A stretch of DNA of 64,000 bases from Thalassovita sp. (GCF_963691685.1 NZ_OY829290.1:3807501-3871500); one strand, 5' to 3'. Positions 17,261-25,311 are shown, counted from the stretch's first letter. Numbers and translations: made by a program. Notes: generated by a model not told the origin, from the letters alone.

Positions 17261-17821
17261 TTAGCTGTTGAAGGGCATGTTGAAGGCTTTCAACAGGCTC
17301 TTAGCTTCCGCATCGGTGTTCGCGGTGGTGGCGATCACGATGTCCATACCCCAGACTTCGTCAACTTTGTCGAAGTCAATCTCGGGGAACACGATGTGTT
17401 CTTTCAGACCGGTGGCGTAGTTGCCACGGCCGTCGAACGACGTGCCCGAAACACCGCGGAAGTCGCGGATACGAGGCATTGCGATGGTGATCAGACGATC
17501 CAGGAATTCATACATGCGGTCGCCGCGCAGGGTCACTTTCGCGCCCATCGGCATACCTTCACGTACGCGGAAACCCGCGATCGAGTTCTTGGCAACGGTG
17601 GTCAAGGCCTTCTGACCTGCGATCTTGGTCAGATCTTCCTGAGCAGCTTTGGCTTTCTTGCTGTCTTTGACAGCTTCGGCGCCGCAGCCGATGTTCAGAA
17701 CGATTTTGTCCAGACGCGGGATCTGCATGTCGTTTTTATACGCGAACTCTTCTTTCATAGCTGCGCGGATGGTTTCGACATACTGGGTCTTCAGACGCGG
17801 GGTGTAGGTTGCATCAGCCAT
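17261..17821 (-). CDS. rplE: 50S ribosomal protein L5
   Basis: 186 residues with PRLDKIVLNIGCGAEA, GQKALTTVAKNSIAGFRVREGMP and NYATGLKEHIVFPEID. L5 contacts 5S rRNA and P-site tRNA. Its ATG overlaps the rplX stop by one base (TAATG). Confidence 0.98.
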   Translation of the reverse strand: MADATYTPRLKTQYVETIRAAMKEEFAYKNDMQIPRLDKIVLNIGCGAEAVKDSKKAKAAQEDLTKIAGQKALTTVAKNSIAGFRVREGMPMGAKVTLRGDRMYEFLDRLITIAMPRIRDFRGVSGTSFDGRGNYATGLKEHIVFPEIDFDKVDEVWGMDIVIATTANTDAEAKSLLKAFNMPFNS

Positions 17822-18126
17822 TAGATCACGTCCCCAGTGGTTTTGGCGAAGCGCACTTTCTTGTCACCTTCCATGCGGAAGCCAACACGCGTTGCTTTGC
17901 CGTTTGCGTCCAGGATCGCCAGGTTCGACAGCTGGATGGGCATTGCCTTGGGCAGGCGGCCACCTTGGCTGGTCTGGGTCTGACGGGTGTGGCGGATGGC
18001 CATGTTGATGCCATCTACAACTGCTTTACCGGCAGCCGGGTCAACGGAAGCGATCACGCCTTCTTTGCCCTTGTCTTTGCCGGCCAGCACGACGACCTTG
18101 TCGCCTTTTTTCAACTTAGCAGCCAT
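17821..18126 (-). CDS. rplX: 50S ribosomal protein L24
   Basis: 101 residues. The KOW motif KLKKGDKVVVLAGKDKGKEG opens the protein, followed by VVDGINMAIRHTRQTQTSQGG. L24 initiates 50S assembly. It starts one base after rplN and overlaps rplE by one base. Confidence 0.98.
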   Translation of the reverse strand: MAAKLKKGDKVVVLAGKDKGKEGVIASVDPAAGKAVVDGINMAIRHTRQTQTSQGGRLPKAMPIQLSNLAILDANGKATRVGFRMEGDKKVRFAKTTGDVI

Positions 18127-18127
18127 C

Positions 18128-18496
18128 TTACAGCACCTCCGGAGCCAGCGACACGATCTTCATCATGCCTTTGCCGCGCAGCTCACGAACAACCGGGCCA
18201 AAGATACGGGTACCGACCGGCTCGTTGTTGTTGTTCAGGATAACAGCTGCGTTGCGATCAAAACGGATCGCGGTGCCGTCTTCACGACGTACTTCTTTGG
18301 CGGTGCGAACGACGACGGCTTTACGCACGTCACCTTTTTTCACACGACCACGCGGAATGGCTTCCTTGACGGAAACGACGATGATGTCGCCCACCGACGC
18401 ATAACGACGGTGCGAGCCACCCAGAACCTTGATGCACTGAACACGGCGCGCGCCGCTGTTGTCAGCAACATCCAGGTTTGTCTGCATCTGGATCAT
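18128..18496 (-). CDS. rplN: 50S ribosomal protein L14
   Basis: 122 residues: MIQMQTNLDVADNSGARRVQ, GDIIVVSVKEAIPRGRVKKG and IFGPVVRELR. L14 sits at the subunit interface. An 88-base gap separates it from rpsQ. Confidence 0.98.
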   Translation of the reverse strand: MIQMQTNLDVADNSGARRVQCIKVLGGSHRRYASVGDIIVVSVKEAIPRGRVKKGDVRKAVVVRTAKEVRREDGTAIRFDRNAAVILNNNNEPVGTRIFGPVVRELRGKGMMKIVSLAPEVL

Positions 18497-18584
18497 TTGG
18501 TTTCTCCCGACCTGTGGGGGGGCTTGCAGTTGCCCAAATCCCCAGGGTTTCGCTAATTAAAGCGTTGGGATCGTCTAAGCTAAC

Positions 18585-18812
18585 TTAGGCGATCACTTCC
18601 CAACGCTTCGTTTTCGACTTCGGTGCACATTCCTGGATACGGACGGCGTCACCGACGTTGAATTGGTTGTTCTCATCGTGAGCCCGGTACTTTTTGGACT
18701 TACGGATGGTCTTTTTCAGAACAGGATGCGTAAAGCGGCGCTCGACCAGAACAGTAACGGTTTGCTCGTTGGCGTTCGAGGTCACGGTGCCTTGCAGAAT
18801 ACGTTTGGGCAT
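18585..18812 (-). CDS. rpsQ: 30S ribosomal protein S17
   Basis: 75 residues: MPKRILQGTVTSNANEQTV, VERRFTHPVLKKTIRKSKKY and GDAVRIQECAPKSKTKRW. An in-frame TTG one codon upstream is open, but ATG 18812 is the normal start. 11 bases after rpmC. Confidence 0.97.
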   Translation of the reverse strand: MPKRILQGTVTSNANEQTVTVLVERRFTHPVLKKTIRKSKKYRAHDENNQFNVGDAVRIQECAPKSKTKRWEVIA

Positions 18813-18823
18813 CAATCAGGTCC

Positions 18824-19024
18824 TTATTCAGCAGCCGCTTGGGCTTTTTCGTTCAGCACAGTGGCAACGCGTGCGACGTCACGACGGACCTGACGCATAC
18901 GAGCAGTGTTTTCGAGCTGACCGGTGGCCTGTTGAAAGCGCAGGTTAAACGCTTCTTTCTTAAGAGCCGCCAGCTCATCACGGAGCTGATCCGGCGTCTT
19001 ATCACGCAGTTCATTGGCGTTCAT
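18824..19024 (-). CDS. rpmC: 50S ribosomal protein L29
   Basis: 66 residues, two helices: MNANELRDKTPDQLRDELAA, KKEAFNLRFQQATGQLENTA and RQVRRDVARVATVL. L29 lies at the exit tunnel beside L23. It is first in its unit here because 2.7 kb of other genes separate it from rplP, its usual neighbour. Confidence 0.97.
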   Translation of the reverse strand: MNANELRDKTPDQLRDELAALKKEAFNLRFQQATGQLENTARMRQVRRDVARVATVLNEKAQAAAE

Positions 19025-19143
19025 GTCGCCTTTTCCTTTCTACTACACCAGAAGGCCCCGCTATGTGTTTGGGTCACCTTTTATCTGGTGGGTTATCTCT
19101 GCACGGACGAATCCCTACAGCCTGCGAATCCGCAGGATGACGC

Positions 19144-19172
19144 TCTATAGGGGCATATGGGGGTGGGGGCAA
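19144..19172 (-). promoter_or_regulatory. Promoter of the rpmC-rpmD ribosomal unit
   Basis: Minus-strand TTGCCC (19172-19167), 17-base C-rich spacer ending GCCCC, TATAGA (19149-19144). The leader to rpmC is about 110 bases and holds a CCTGCG-GATT-CGCAGG hairpin (19119-19134). A strong match in the right place. Confidence 0.7.
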
Positions 19173-19247
19173 GGGAAAGATGGGCCGGCGTTGCTTATTC
19201 CATTGCCCAAAGAAGGCACCGCGCCTGAACCGCAGGGGCGAAGCGAA

Positions 19248-19299
19248 GCGCCCGCCCCGTTGGGGGCGGTTCGGGCGCTGCCAAATCTGTGATTTGGCA
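19248..19299. repeat. Extragenic palindromic element
   Basis: GCGCCCG...CGGGCGC (19248-19278) encloses a second stem CCGCCCC/GGGGCGG. Next to it is TGCCAAATC-TGT-GATTTGGCA (19279-19299), a perfect 9-bp stem. No gene is visible in 19173-19376. It resembles short GC-rich extragenic palindromes that recur in bacterial genomes, but recurrence cannot be tested here. Confidence 0.5.
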
Positions 19300-19376
19300 A
19301 TAGTGCTTCGCCACACGCCAAAGCCCAATCGTCACACCCCCTACCCCAATCCGCAGCGCGGGTGTATCACCAAGAC

Positions 19377-19997
19377 ATGTCACAGATTGAATCGCTCTTT
19401 GTCACGCGGGTCTACCGCGCGGAACTTAACGAATTCGGCCCCGGGGTCGATGCCGATGAACTCGAAGCCTCCTGCTACGGCATTGCCGAAGATGATGAGG
19501 CCGGTCAGGACTGGTGTGAGGAAAACGGCTATCCCGGCTACACCTCCTATGCCTCGCTGACGGACCTTGGTTGGCGCTCGCCGATCTTTGCCGATGTCAT
19601 CAAGGCCTTGGATGAACACGTCATGTCCTTCGCCAAGGATCTGGAGTTTGATCTGGCCGACCGCAAGCTGGTGCTTGAAGACCTCTGGATCAACATCCTG
19701 CCCGAGGGCGGCATGCATAGCTCGCATCTGCATCCCCATTCGGTGATTTCCGGCACCACCTACGTGTCGATGCCCGATGGCACATCGTCGCTGAAGCTGG
19801 AAGATCCCCGGTCCGGCCGCCTGATGGCCGCCCCGCCGCGCCAGAAAGACGCGCGCCGCGACCTGCAGACCTTTGTCTACATGAAACCCAATGTGGGGGA
19901 CGTGCTGCTCTGGGAAAGCTGGCTGCGCCATGAGGTGCCGATGAACATGGCCGAAGATGACCGCGTCTCGGTCAGCTTTAACTACAAATGGGAATAA
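19377..19997 (+). CDS. Putative 2OG-Fe(II) oxygenase (TIGR02466-type)
   Basis: 206 residues. The metal-binding region is HSSHLHPHSVISGTTYV (His residues at 114, 117, 119 and 121), with a distal His185 in WLRHEVP and Arg196 in DRVSVSFNY for 2-oxoglutarate. The order and the GTTYVSMPDG strand match the TIGR02466 family of putative hydroxylases, whose substrates are unknown. ATG 19377 is the family-like start; no strong Shine-Dalgarno is visible and a GTG five codons upstream is possible. It points toward the sodium-channel gene, with a shared terminator. Confidence 0.85.
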   Translation: MSQIESLFVTRVYRAELNEFGPGVDADELEASCYGIAEDDEAGQDWCEENGYPGYTSYASLTDLGWRSPIFADVIKALDEHVMSFAKDLEFDLADRKLVLEDLWINILPEGGMHSSHLHPHSVISGTTYVSMPDGTSSLKLEDPRSGRLMAAPPRQKDARRDLQTFVYMKPNVGDVLLWESWLRHEVPMNMAEDDRVSVSFNYKWE

Positions 19998-20009
19998 CCC
20001 CGAAACCAA

Positions 20010-20039
20010 AAACGGCCCCAACCGGGGCCGTTTATTTTT
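20010..20039. terminator. Bidirectional terminator between oxygenase and ion-channel genes
   Basis: AAACGGCCCC-AACC-GGGGCCGTTT, a perfect 10-bp stem, followed by ATTTTT on the plus strand. The converging stops are at 19997 (+) and 20045 (-). Confidence 0.9.
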
Positions 20040-20044
20040 GAAAC

Positions 20045-20812
20045 CTAGCTGCGTTCGCTGAGTGCCTTCTCGATCCGTTCCAGACGCGCCACCACGTCAT
20101 CGCGGTATTCATCGGTCGCGGCTGCCGTTTCCTCAGCATGTGCATCCTGCATGGTGCTGACGATCAAACCGACCACCAGGTTCATCACCGCAAACGCCGT
20201 GATCAGGATAAAGGGCACAAAGAACAACCAGGCCTGAGGATGCACCTCCATCACCGGGCGCACGATGCCCATAGACCAGCTTTCCAGCGTCATCACCTGA
20301 AACAGCGAATAGAGCGAACCACCCAGCGTGCCGAACCATTCGGGGAAGGTTGGGCCGTAAAGCTTTGTCGCGATCACCGCACCGATGTAGAAAATGATGC
20401 CCGTCAGCAAGAAGACCGAGGCCATGCCGGGCAGCGCCAGAATAAAGGCCTCCACCACCCGGCGCAGTGACGGCACAACGGAGACCACGCGCAACAGACG
20501 CAGGATCCGCAACGCCCGCAGAACCGACAGCCCCGCGCCCGCCGGCGACAGGGAGATGCCGATGATCACCGCATCAAACAGGTTCCAGCCCGAGCGGAAG
20601 AACGCCCCACCGCGGGCAAACAGCTTGGCCAGCAGCTCCACCACAAAAATCGCCAGACAGATCTGATCCAGCGCCTTGATCAGCCCCCCAGCCGTGGCCA
20701 TCACCGCGGGCGAGGTTTCCAGACCCAAGATCACCGCATTGAACAGGATCACTGCAAGGATCGCATTGCCGACCCACGGCCGATCCAGAAACTCAGATAC
20801 AGTCTTGCGCAT
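20045..20812 (-). CDS. Prokaryotic voltage-gated sodium channel (NavBac family)
   Basis: 255 residues with six transmembrane segments. S4 has gating arginines at 99, 102, 105 and 108 (LRALRILRLLR). The pore loop has the selectivity filter TLESWSM at 175-181, identical to that of well-studied NavBac channels. S6 ends GLIVSTMQDAHAEE and continues into a C-terminal helix, DEYRDDVVARLERIEKAL, which forms the tetramer coiled coil in this family. It probably works as a homotetrameric Na+ channel in the inner membrane, perhaps linked to motility or pH homeostasis in a marine organism. It lies in the gap between rplP and rpmC, with its own terminator. Confidence 0.93.
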   Translation of the reverse strand: MRKTVSEFLDRPWVGNAILAVILFNAVILGLETSPAVMATAGGLIKALDQICLAIFVVELLAKLFARGGAFFRSGWNLFDAVIIGISLSPAGAGLSVLRALRILRLLRVVSVVPSLRRVVEAFILALPGMASVFLLTGIIFYIGAVIATKLYGPTFPEWFGTLGGSLYSLFQVMTLESWSMGIVRPVMEVHPQAWLFFVPFILITAFAVMNLVVGLIVSTMQDAHAEETAAATDEYRDDVVARLERIEKALSERS

Positions 20813-20950
20813 TACTCGCCCCTTTGTTCGCTGAGGCGCTGTTTAGTAACACACACCACCAAGGGGCAAGGCATTTCGTTGACAACCCGCGCTTAGAGGT
20901 CAAGCTGAACTCATTTAAACGCATTTACTTTTATATTTTGGAGAAAACCT

Positions 20951-21721
20951 ATGCCCGAAACCGATTCAAACTCCAGCTCTAGTACCGATCGTATTTTGGA
21001 CCGGAGCGTCAAGCTCGCAAAACTCATTAGCGCTATCTTGATTTTTTCATTGGTCCTGAGCCTCATTTACCGCCCATCATTTTGGACCAAACGCATCATT
21101 AAGATAGATGAAGCATTCTCAGACACCGAGTATCGATTCGAGTTTGATGCCTTTGGCATTTCCTTCACCCGTGTGCCAGAGGTCGAAGAAGTTAGTAAAG
21201 CGGCTCAAGACGCGAACAATGCGCTACTGACAATCCTCGCCTGTTCTAATTTTACGGGGCTAGACAGCCTGAAGGCCGCTCAGATTGAGTTGAACTTCGG
21301 GGAAAACGGCGCCTGCCAAAACTCCAATAACTTTGAGGGCGTGCGAAGGCATGCCACGGACCTATTGTCCAATTTGGGCATGCTGTCGGAGCAAGATGAA
21401 AATAAAAGTCTCTTCCAAGACACTGCCAGAAACTGGATGGTCGTACTCGCTTCAACGACCTCAGAAAGAGAAGCCTTAAAGCTGCTGGCCGAGGTATCGG
21501 AGGGCAAAGGCGCAATAATTACTGTGACGGATAAAGGGCTCTACGTGCCGGCAAAGCTTTACCGCACACAACAACAAGCGCTTGACGCTGCGCCGCAAAT
21601 CTCAAAAGCGATTTCACGGAATGATCTCTATGTCAGTCAAATCCTGAACTGGTGCGATGAGGTCAAAGACGAAAACGCGAATGCGTCGCCAATCAGAATA
21701 ACTTGCACACGCGACAGATAA
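20951..21721 (+). CDS. Orphan membrane-anchored protein, low G+C
   Basis: 256 residues, not recognised. A Ser-rich N-terminus (MPETDSNSSSSTDRILDRS) precedes one transmembrane helix (LISAILIFSLVLSLIY, ~26-41); the rest should face the periplasm. The C-terminal ~75 residues (from NWMVVLASTTSEREALKLL, then GLYVPAKLYRTQQQALDAA) have the beta-alpha-beta rhythm of a SPOR-like peptidoglycan-binding domain, a weak guess. Base composition is visibly poorer in G+C than its neighbours. TTGGAG lies seven bases before the ATG. It ends at a terminator shared with rplP. Confidence 0.75.
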   Translation: MPETDSNSSSSTDRILDRSVKLAKLISAILIFSLVLSLIYRPSFWTKRIIKIDEAFSDTEYRFEFDAFGISFTRVPEVEEVSKAAQDANNALLTILACSNFTGLDSLKAAQIELNFGENGACQNSNNFEGVRRHATDLLSNLGMLSEQDENKSLFQDTARNWMVVLASTTSEREALKLLAEVSEGKGAIITVTDKGLYVPAKLYRTQQQALDAAPQISKAISRNDLYVSQILNWCDEVKDENANASPIRITCTRDR

Positions 21722-21725
21722 AACA

Positions 21726-21755
21726 AAACCCCCGCTGCATCGGCAACGGGGGTTT
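21726..21755. terminator. Bidirectional terminator after rplP
   Basis: AAACCCCCG...CGGGGGTTT, with the stem extended by CTGC/GCAA pairing, then GTTTTGTTTT on the minus strand. It ends rplB-rpsS-rplV-rpsC-rplP and the orphan gene on the other strand. Confidence 0.88.
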
Positions 21756-21779
21756 CGCATTTTTCAGAAGCGGTAAGGC

Positions 21780-22193
21780 TTACCAGTCTTCGCGAACAAC
21801 AACGCGGGTTTTCACCGGCAGTTTCATCGCGGCCAGACGCAAGGCCTCACGTGCGATGTCTTCGTCGACGCCGTCGATTTCGAACATCACGCGACCCGGC
21901 TTAACCTTGGCAACCCAACGGTCAACCGAACCTTTACCTTTACCCATACGAACTTCGATCGGCTTTGCAGTGACCGGTACGTCGGGGAAGATACGGATCC
22001 AAACACGGCCTTGACGCTTCATGTGACGGGTCATGGCACGACGGGCTGCTTCGATCTGACGGGCAGTTACACGCTCGGGCGTGGTTGCCTTCAGACCGTA
22101 GGTGCCGAAGTTTAGGTCAGAGCCGCCTTTGGCCAGACCTTTGATCCGGCCCTTCTGCATCTTGCGGAATTTAGTACGCTTTGGCTGAAGCAT
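21780..22193 (-). CDS. rplP: 50S ribosomal protein L16
   Basis: 137 residues: MLQPKRTKFRKMQKGRIKG, FGTYGLKA, RQIEAARRAMTRHMKRQGRV and GKGKGSVDRWVAKVKPGRV. L16 organises the A-site tRNA region of the 50S subunit. It is last in its unit, with a terminator after it. Confidence 0.98.
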   Translation of the reverse strand: MLQPKRTKFRKMQKGRIKGLAKGGSDLNFGTYGLKATTPERVTARQIEAARRAMTRHMKRQGRVWIRIFPDVPVTAKPIEVRMGKGKGSVDRWVAKVKPGRVMFEIDGVDEDIAREALRLAAMKLPVKTRVVVREDW

Positions 22194-22205
22194 TGTCAGA
22201 TCTCC

Positions 22206-22919
22206 TTAACGACGGCCACGACCGCCGCCAGTGCGGGGCGCGGGACCATCCTGGGCTTCTGCAGCGCGACGGTCACGAGCAGCGGGATCGTGCTCCATGA
22301 TTTCGCCTTTGAAGATCCAGGTTTTGATGCCGATGATACCGTAGGCAGTCATCGCTTCGGCGTGAGCGTAATCGATGTCCGCACGCAGGGTGTGCAGCGG
22401 CACGCGGCCCTCACGGTACCATTCGGTACGCGCGATCTCTGCACCGCCCAGACGGCCAGCAACGTTTACACGGATGCCCAGGGCGCCCATGCGCATGGCG
22501 TTCTGAACCGAGCGCTTCATGGCGCGGCGGAACGACACACGACGCTCCAGCTGCTGAGCGATCGACTCGGCAACCAGCTGCGCGTCCAGCTCAGGCTTGC
22601 GCACTTCAACGATGTTCAGGTGCAGTTCGCTGTCGGTCATGTTCGACAGTTTCTTGCGCAGAACTTCGATGTCAGCACCTTTTTTGCCGATGATCACGCC
22701 CGGACGCGCGGTGTGAATGGTCACACGGCACTTCTTGTGGGGGCGCTCGATGATCACACGGGCAACGCCAGCTTGCTTGCACTCGGTGTTGATGAACTCA
22801 CGGATTTTCAGATCTTCCAGCAGAAGATCACCGTAGTCCTTGGTATCGGCGTACCAGCGGCTGTCCCAGGTGCGGTTGACCTGAAGGCGCATGCCGATCG
22901 GATTGACTTTCTGACCCAT
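22206..22919 (-). CDS. rpsC: 30S ribosomal protein S3
   Basis: 237 residues: MGQKVNPIGMRLQVNRTWDS, the KH domain TARPGVIIGKKGADIEVLRKKL, and GRLGGAEIARTEWYREGRVPLHTLRADIDY split across the C-terminal domain. A Gly/Arg-rich tail ends the protein. Its start overlaps the rplV stop by one base. Confidence 0.98.
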   Translation of the reverse strand: MGQKVNPIGMRLQVNRTWDSRWYADTKDYGDLLLEDLKIREFINTECKQAGVARVIIERPHKKCRVTIHTARPGVIIGKKGADIEVLRKKLSNMTDSELHLNIVEVRKPELDAQLVAESIAQQLERRVSFRRAMKRSVQNAMRMGALGIRVNVAGRLGGAEIARTEWYREGRVPLHTLRADIDYAHAEAMTAYGIIGIKTWIFKGEIMEHDPAARDRRAAEAQDGPAPRTGGGRGRR

Positions 22920-23299
22920 TAGGCTTGCTCCTCAACTTGACGCACCGTGATGGTGAGTTCCGAGAACGGCTTGACGATCTTGCCGAAACGGCCACGTGCA
23001 CGAGGACGACCGCGCTTCATGGTCAGATTCTTACCAACGTAAGCTTCTGCCACGATCAGCTCATCCACATCCAGGTTGTGGTTGTTTTCGGCGTTCGCAA
23101 TTGCGGACTGAAGGCATTTCTTCACGTCCTGCGCGATCCGCTTTTTCGAGAAGGTCAGGTCGGTCAGAGCCTTTTCAACCTTCTTGCCGCGGATCATTGC
23201 GGCGACCAGATTCAGTTTCTGCGGCGAGGTACGGAGCATACGGGCCTTGGCCATTGCTTCGTTATCTGCCACGCGGCGGGGATTTTTTGCCTTGCCCAT
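22919..23299 (-). CDS. rplV: 50S ribosomal protein L22
   Basis: 126 residues: NEAMAKARMLRTSPQKLNLV, IRGKKVEKAL, and the exit-tunnel hairpin MKRGRPRARGRFGKIVKP. The N-terminal MGKAKNPRRVADNEA is a usual alphaproteobacterial extension. Between rpsS and rpsC. Confidence 0.98.
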   Translation of the reverse strand: MGKAKNPRRVADNEAMAKARMLRTSPQKLNLVAAMIRGKKVEKALTDLTFSKKRIAQDVKKCLQSAIANAENNHNLDVDELIVAEAYVGKNLTMKRGRPRARGRFGKIVKPFSELTITVRQVEEQA

Positions 23300-23302
23300 G
23301 AC

Positions 23303-23581
23303 TTACTTCCGCTTCGCTTTTTTGTCAGCCGCGTGACCGTAATAGGTCCGAGTCGGCGAATATTCACCGAACTTCTGACCAATCATGTCTTCGGTGACGT
23401 TGACGGTGATGTGCTTCTGGCCGTTGTAAACGCCAAACGTCAGACCCACGAACTGGGGCAGGATCGTCGAGCGACGCGACCAGATTTTGATAACTTCGTT
23501 ACGACCCGACTCACGCGATGCTTCGGCTTTCTTAAGCACATAAGCATCCACGAAGGGGCCTTTCCATACAGAACGTGCCAT
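23303..23581 (-). CDS. rpsS: 30S ribosomal protein S19
   Basis: 92 residues: MARSVWKGPFVDAYVLKKAE, IKIWSRRSTILPQFVGLTFGVYNG and MIGQKFGEYSPTRTYYGHAADKK. S19 sits in the 30S head. Three bases after rplB. Confidence 0.98.
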   Translation of the reverse strand: MARSVWKGPFVDAYVLKKAEASRESGRNEVIKIWSRRSTILPQFVGLTFGVYNGQKHITVNVTEDMIGQKFGEYSPTRTYYGHAADKKAKRK

Positions 23582-23584
23582 GTC

Positions 23585-24427
23585 TTAACGGCCCTTCTTC
23601 TTGGCGTGACGCGAGCGGATGATAAGCTTCTGCGACGCCTTGTTGGTGTTGCGGGTACGCTTGCCTTTGGTCGGCTTACCCCAAGGGGTAACCGGGTGAC
23701 GACCACCCGAGGTACGGCCTTCACCACCACCGTGGGGGTGGTCGATCGGGTTCATAACCACACCACGAACCGACGGACGGATGCCTTTGTGGCGCATACG
23801 GCCGGCTTTACCGAAGTTCTGGTTCGAGTTGTCGGGGTTGGAGACGGCGCCAACGGTGGCCAGGCATTCCTGACGAACCAGACGCAGTTCACCCGAGCTC
23901 AGACGGATCTGAGCGTAACCGCCGTCACGGCCAACAAACTGAGCGTAGGTACCGGCTGCACGGGCGATCTGGCCGCCTTTGCCCGGTTTCAGTTCGATGT
24001 TGTGAACGATGGTACCGATGGGCATACCCGAGAAGGGCATGGTGTTACCGGGTTTGATGTCGGCTTTTGCCGAAGCAATCACCTGATCACCAACCGCCAG
24101 ACGCTGCGGAGCCAGGATATAGGCCTGCTCGCCGTCTTCGTACTTAATCAGCGCGATGAACGCGGTACGGTTGGGGTCATATTCGATGCGCTCTACGGTA
24201 GCAGCGACGTCGAATTTGTTACGCTTGAAGTCCACGATACGGTAGAGGCGTTTTGCCCCGCCGCCTTTGCGACGCATCGTGATCCGCCCGGTGTTGTTCC
24301 GGCCGCCGTTCTTCGTCAGACCCTGGGTGAGGGCTTTGACGGGGCGTCCTTTCCACAGCTCCGAACGGTCGATCAGTACCAGCCCACGCTGGCCTGGCGT
24401 AGTCGGCTTATACGACTTAAGTGCCAT
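23585..24427 (-). CDS. rplB: 50S ribosomal protein L2
   Basis: 280 residues: MALKSYKPTTPGQRGLVLID, GRITMRRKGGGAKRLYRIVDF and, near the C-terminus, VRGVVMNPIDHPHGGGEGRTSGGRHPV with the His needed for peptidyl transferase function. I chose ATG 24427; the frame is open 44 codons further but that stretch is leader. It starts its own unit, separated from rplW by 2.7 kb and a terminator. Confidence 0.98.
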   Translation of the reverse strand: MALKSYKPTTPGQRGLVLIDRSELWKGRPVKALTQGLTKNGGRNNTGRITMRRKGGGAKRLYRIVDFKRNKFDVAATVERIEYDPNRTAFIALIKYEDGEQAYILAPQRLAVGDQVIASAKADIKPGNTMPFSGMPIGTIVHNIELKPGKGGQIARAAGTYAQFVGRDGGYAQIRLSSGELRLVRQECLATVGAVSNPDNSNQNFGKAGRMRHKGIRPSVRGVVMNPIDHPHGGGEGRTSGGRHPVTPWGKPTKGKRTRNTNKASQKLIIRSRHAKKKGR

Positions 24428-24628
24428 GCTTCTGTCTTCCGTTTTGTGAGGCAGGCGATTGCCTACCCTTAGGTTATAGCCCCCCGTCCGATTGTTCCCT
24501 GCTGGAAACGCCCTACTAGGGTGGCCGATCATAGGGCCCCGAAGGTCCCAAAGTTCCAAATATCATGGGCCCCGGAACGAATCCGAGGCCTCAAGATGCG
24601 CGGGAGGTATCAGAGATGCGGAGGGGAG

Positions 24629-24659
24629 TCTATAGGGGCGACGCAAGTCTAGCCCTCAA
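24629..24659 (-). promoter_or_regulatory. Candidate promoter of the rplB unit
   Basis: Minus-strand TATAGA (24634-24629), preceded by a CGCCCC tract as in the rpmC promoter; the nearest -35 match is TTGAGG (24659-24654), 19 bases away. About 200 bases of leader follow before rplB. Confidence 0.5.
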
Positions 24660-24665
24660 TCGTTA

Positions 24666-24764
24666 CTATTTCTTATGGCGCGAAATGACAGCAGCCAACA
24701 TCATCAGTATCGCTAGGGAGAAACCCAATACCGCCAGCACCGAAAGAGGCGCTGTATGGACCAC
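24666..24764 (-). CDS. Small single-helix membrane protein candidate
   Basis: A 32-residue ORF with a GTG start at 24764. It reads MVHTAPLSVLAVL, then GFSLAILMMLAAVISRHKK, i.e. a single hydrophobic helix ending in a basic tail, the normal shape of a small inner-membrane protein. AGGTGG lies seven bases before the start. An in-frame TGA two codons upstream bounds it. It is encoded just before the rplB promoter candidate, downstream of the DUF4926 gene. No family recognised; conservation would settle it. Confidence 0.4.
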   Translation of the reverse strand: MVHTAPLSVLAVLGFSLAILMMLAAVISRHKK

Positions 24765-24812
24765 TAGTCAACCACCTACGAATTTTCGAAGATTTCAAGA
24801 CTACGGTCCTGC

Positions 24813-25022
24813 TCATTTTGCAGAGGAAACAATCTCCAAATCTGAAGCCATCAAGTTCAACAAGCAAATAGTAGAGCCATCAGCATTCATAAACTCAACA
24901 ACAATTACATCACCACCTTCTACAGGCACATCAACCACAACACCAATTGAGCCAATACCAACTGACGCATGATTTGAAACGGTTCTAACAGTATCATAGA
25001 GCTCTATAGTGTGCTCTTTCAT
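24813..25022 (-). CDS. DUF4926 domain protein
   Basis: 69 residues, beginning MKEHTIELYDTVRTVSNHAS and continuing GSIGVVVDVPVEGGDVIVVEF and NADGSTICLLNLMASDLEIV. This YDTV...G..GVVV...VEF.DADG pattern is the DUF4926 domain, a small beta-barrel often found next to DUF6883 genes and in orphan toxin-antitoxin or immunity contexts. It is one base downstream of the DUF6883-like fragment. Low G+C compared with the ribosomal genes around it. Confidence 0.75.
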   Translation of the reverse strand: MKEHTIELYDTVRTVSNHASVGIGSIGVVVDVPVEGGDVIVVEFMNADGSTICLLNLMASDLEIVSSAK

Positions 25023-25023
25023 C

Positions 25024-25206
25024 TCATTTAGTCCGGGTTGTTGATGCGATCAGGCGAACAACACTCATCCCGGCATCATTCTGAAAAACGAAAGGAACGT
25101 CCATAGCCCTGCCGTTTGCGCCAGTTATGCGAATGACTTGGTTATAGCGTGCCAACTGGCCCTTATTGCGCGACATAGCCCTCACCACCTGCCCCAAGTG
25201 TCCCAT
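25024..25206 (-). pseudogene. DUF6883-like fragment
   Basis: 60 residues, with YNQVIRITGANGRAMDVPFVF and VVRLIAS resembling the C-terminal half of DUF6883 proteins, which often precede DUF4926 genes. The expected N-terminal half (about 60 residues) is missing; upstream in frame there is a run of seven Gs and then a stop, so this looks like a decayed gene. It could still be translated from ATG 25206. Assignment is from memory of the family and is moderate. Confidence 0.5.
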
Positions 25207-25311
25207 TGATTCGATATCCCCCCCGAACGCACCCGAGCCTCACGTTGGGCGCGATGAGACAGGGCTAGGGGTGAGTCAAAAAGGGGGCCCCAAGTTCGCA
25301 CCCGTCTTCCG

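Noticed and set aside
24673..24867. Minus-strand 64-codon frame overlapping the DUF4926 gene
   Set aside because: Overlaps the DUF4926 CDS in another frame and competes with the better 32-codon membrane ORF; its sequence has no protein-like features.
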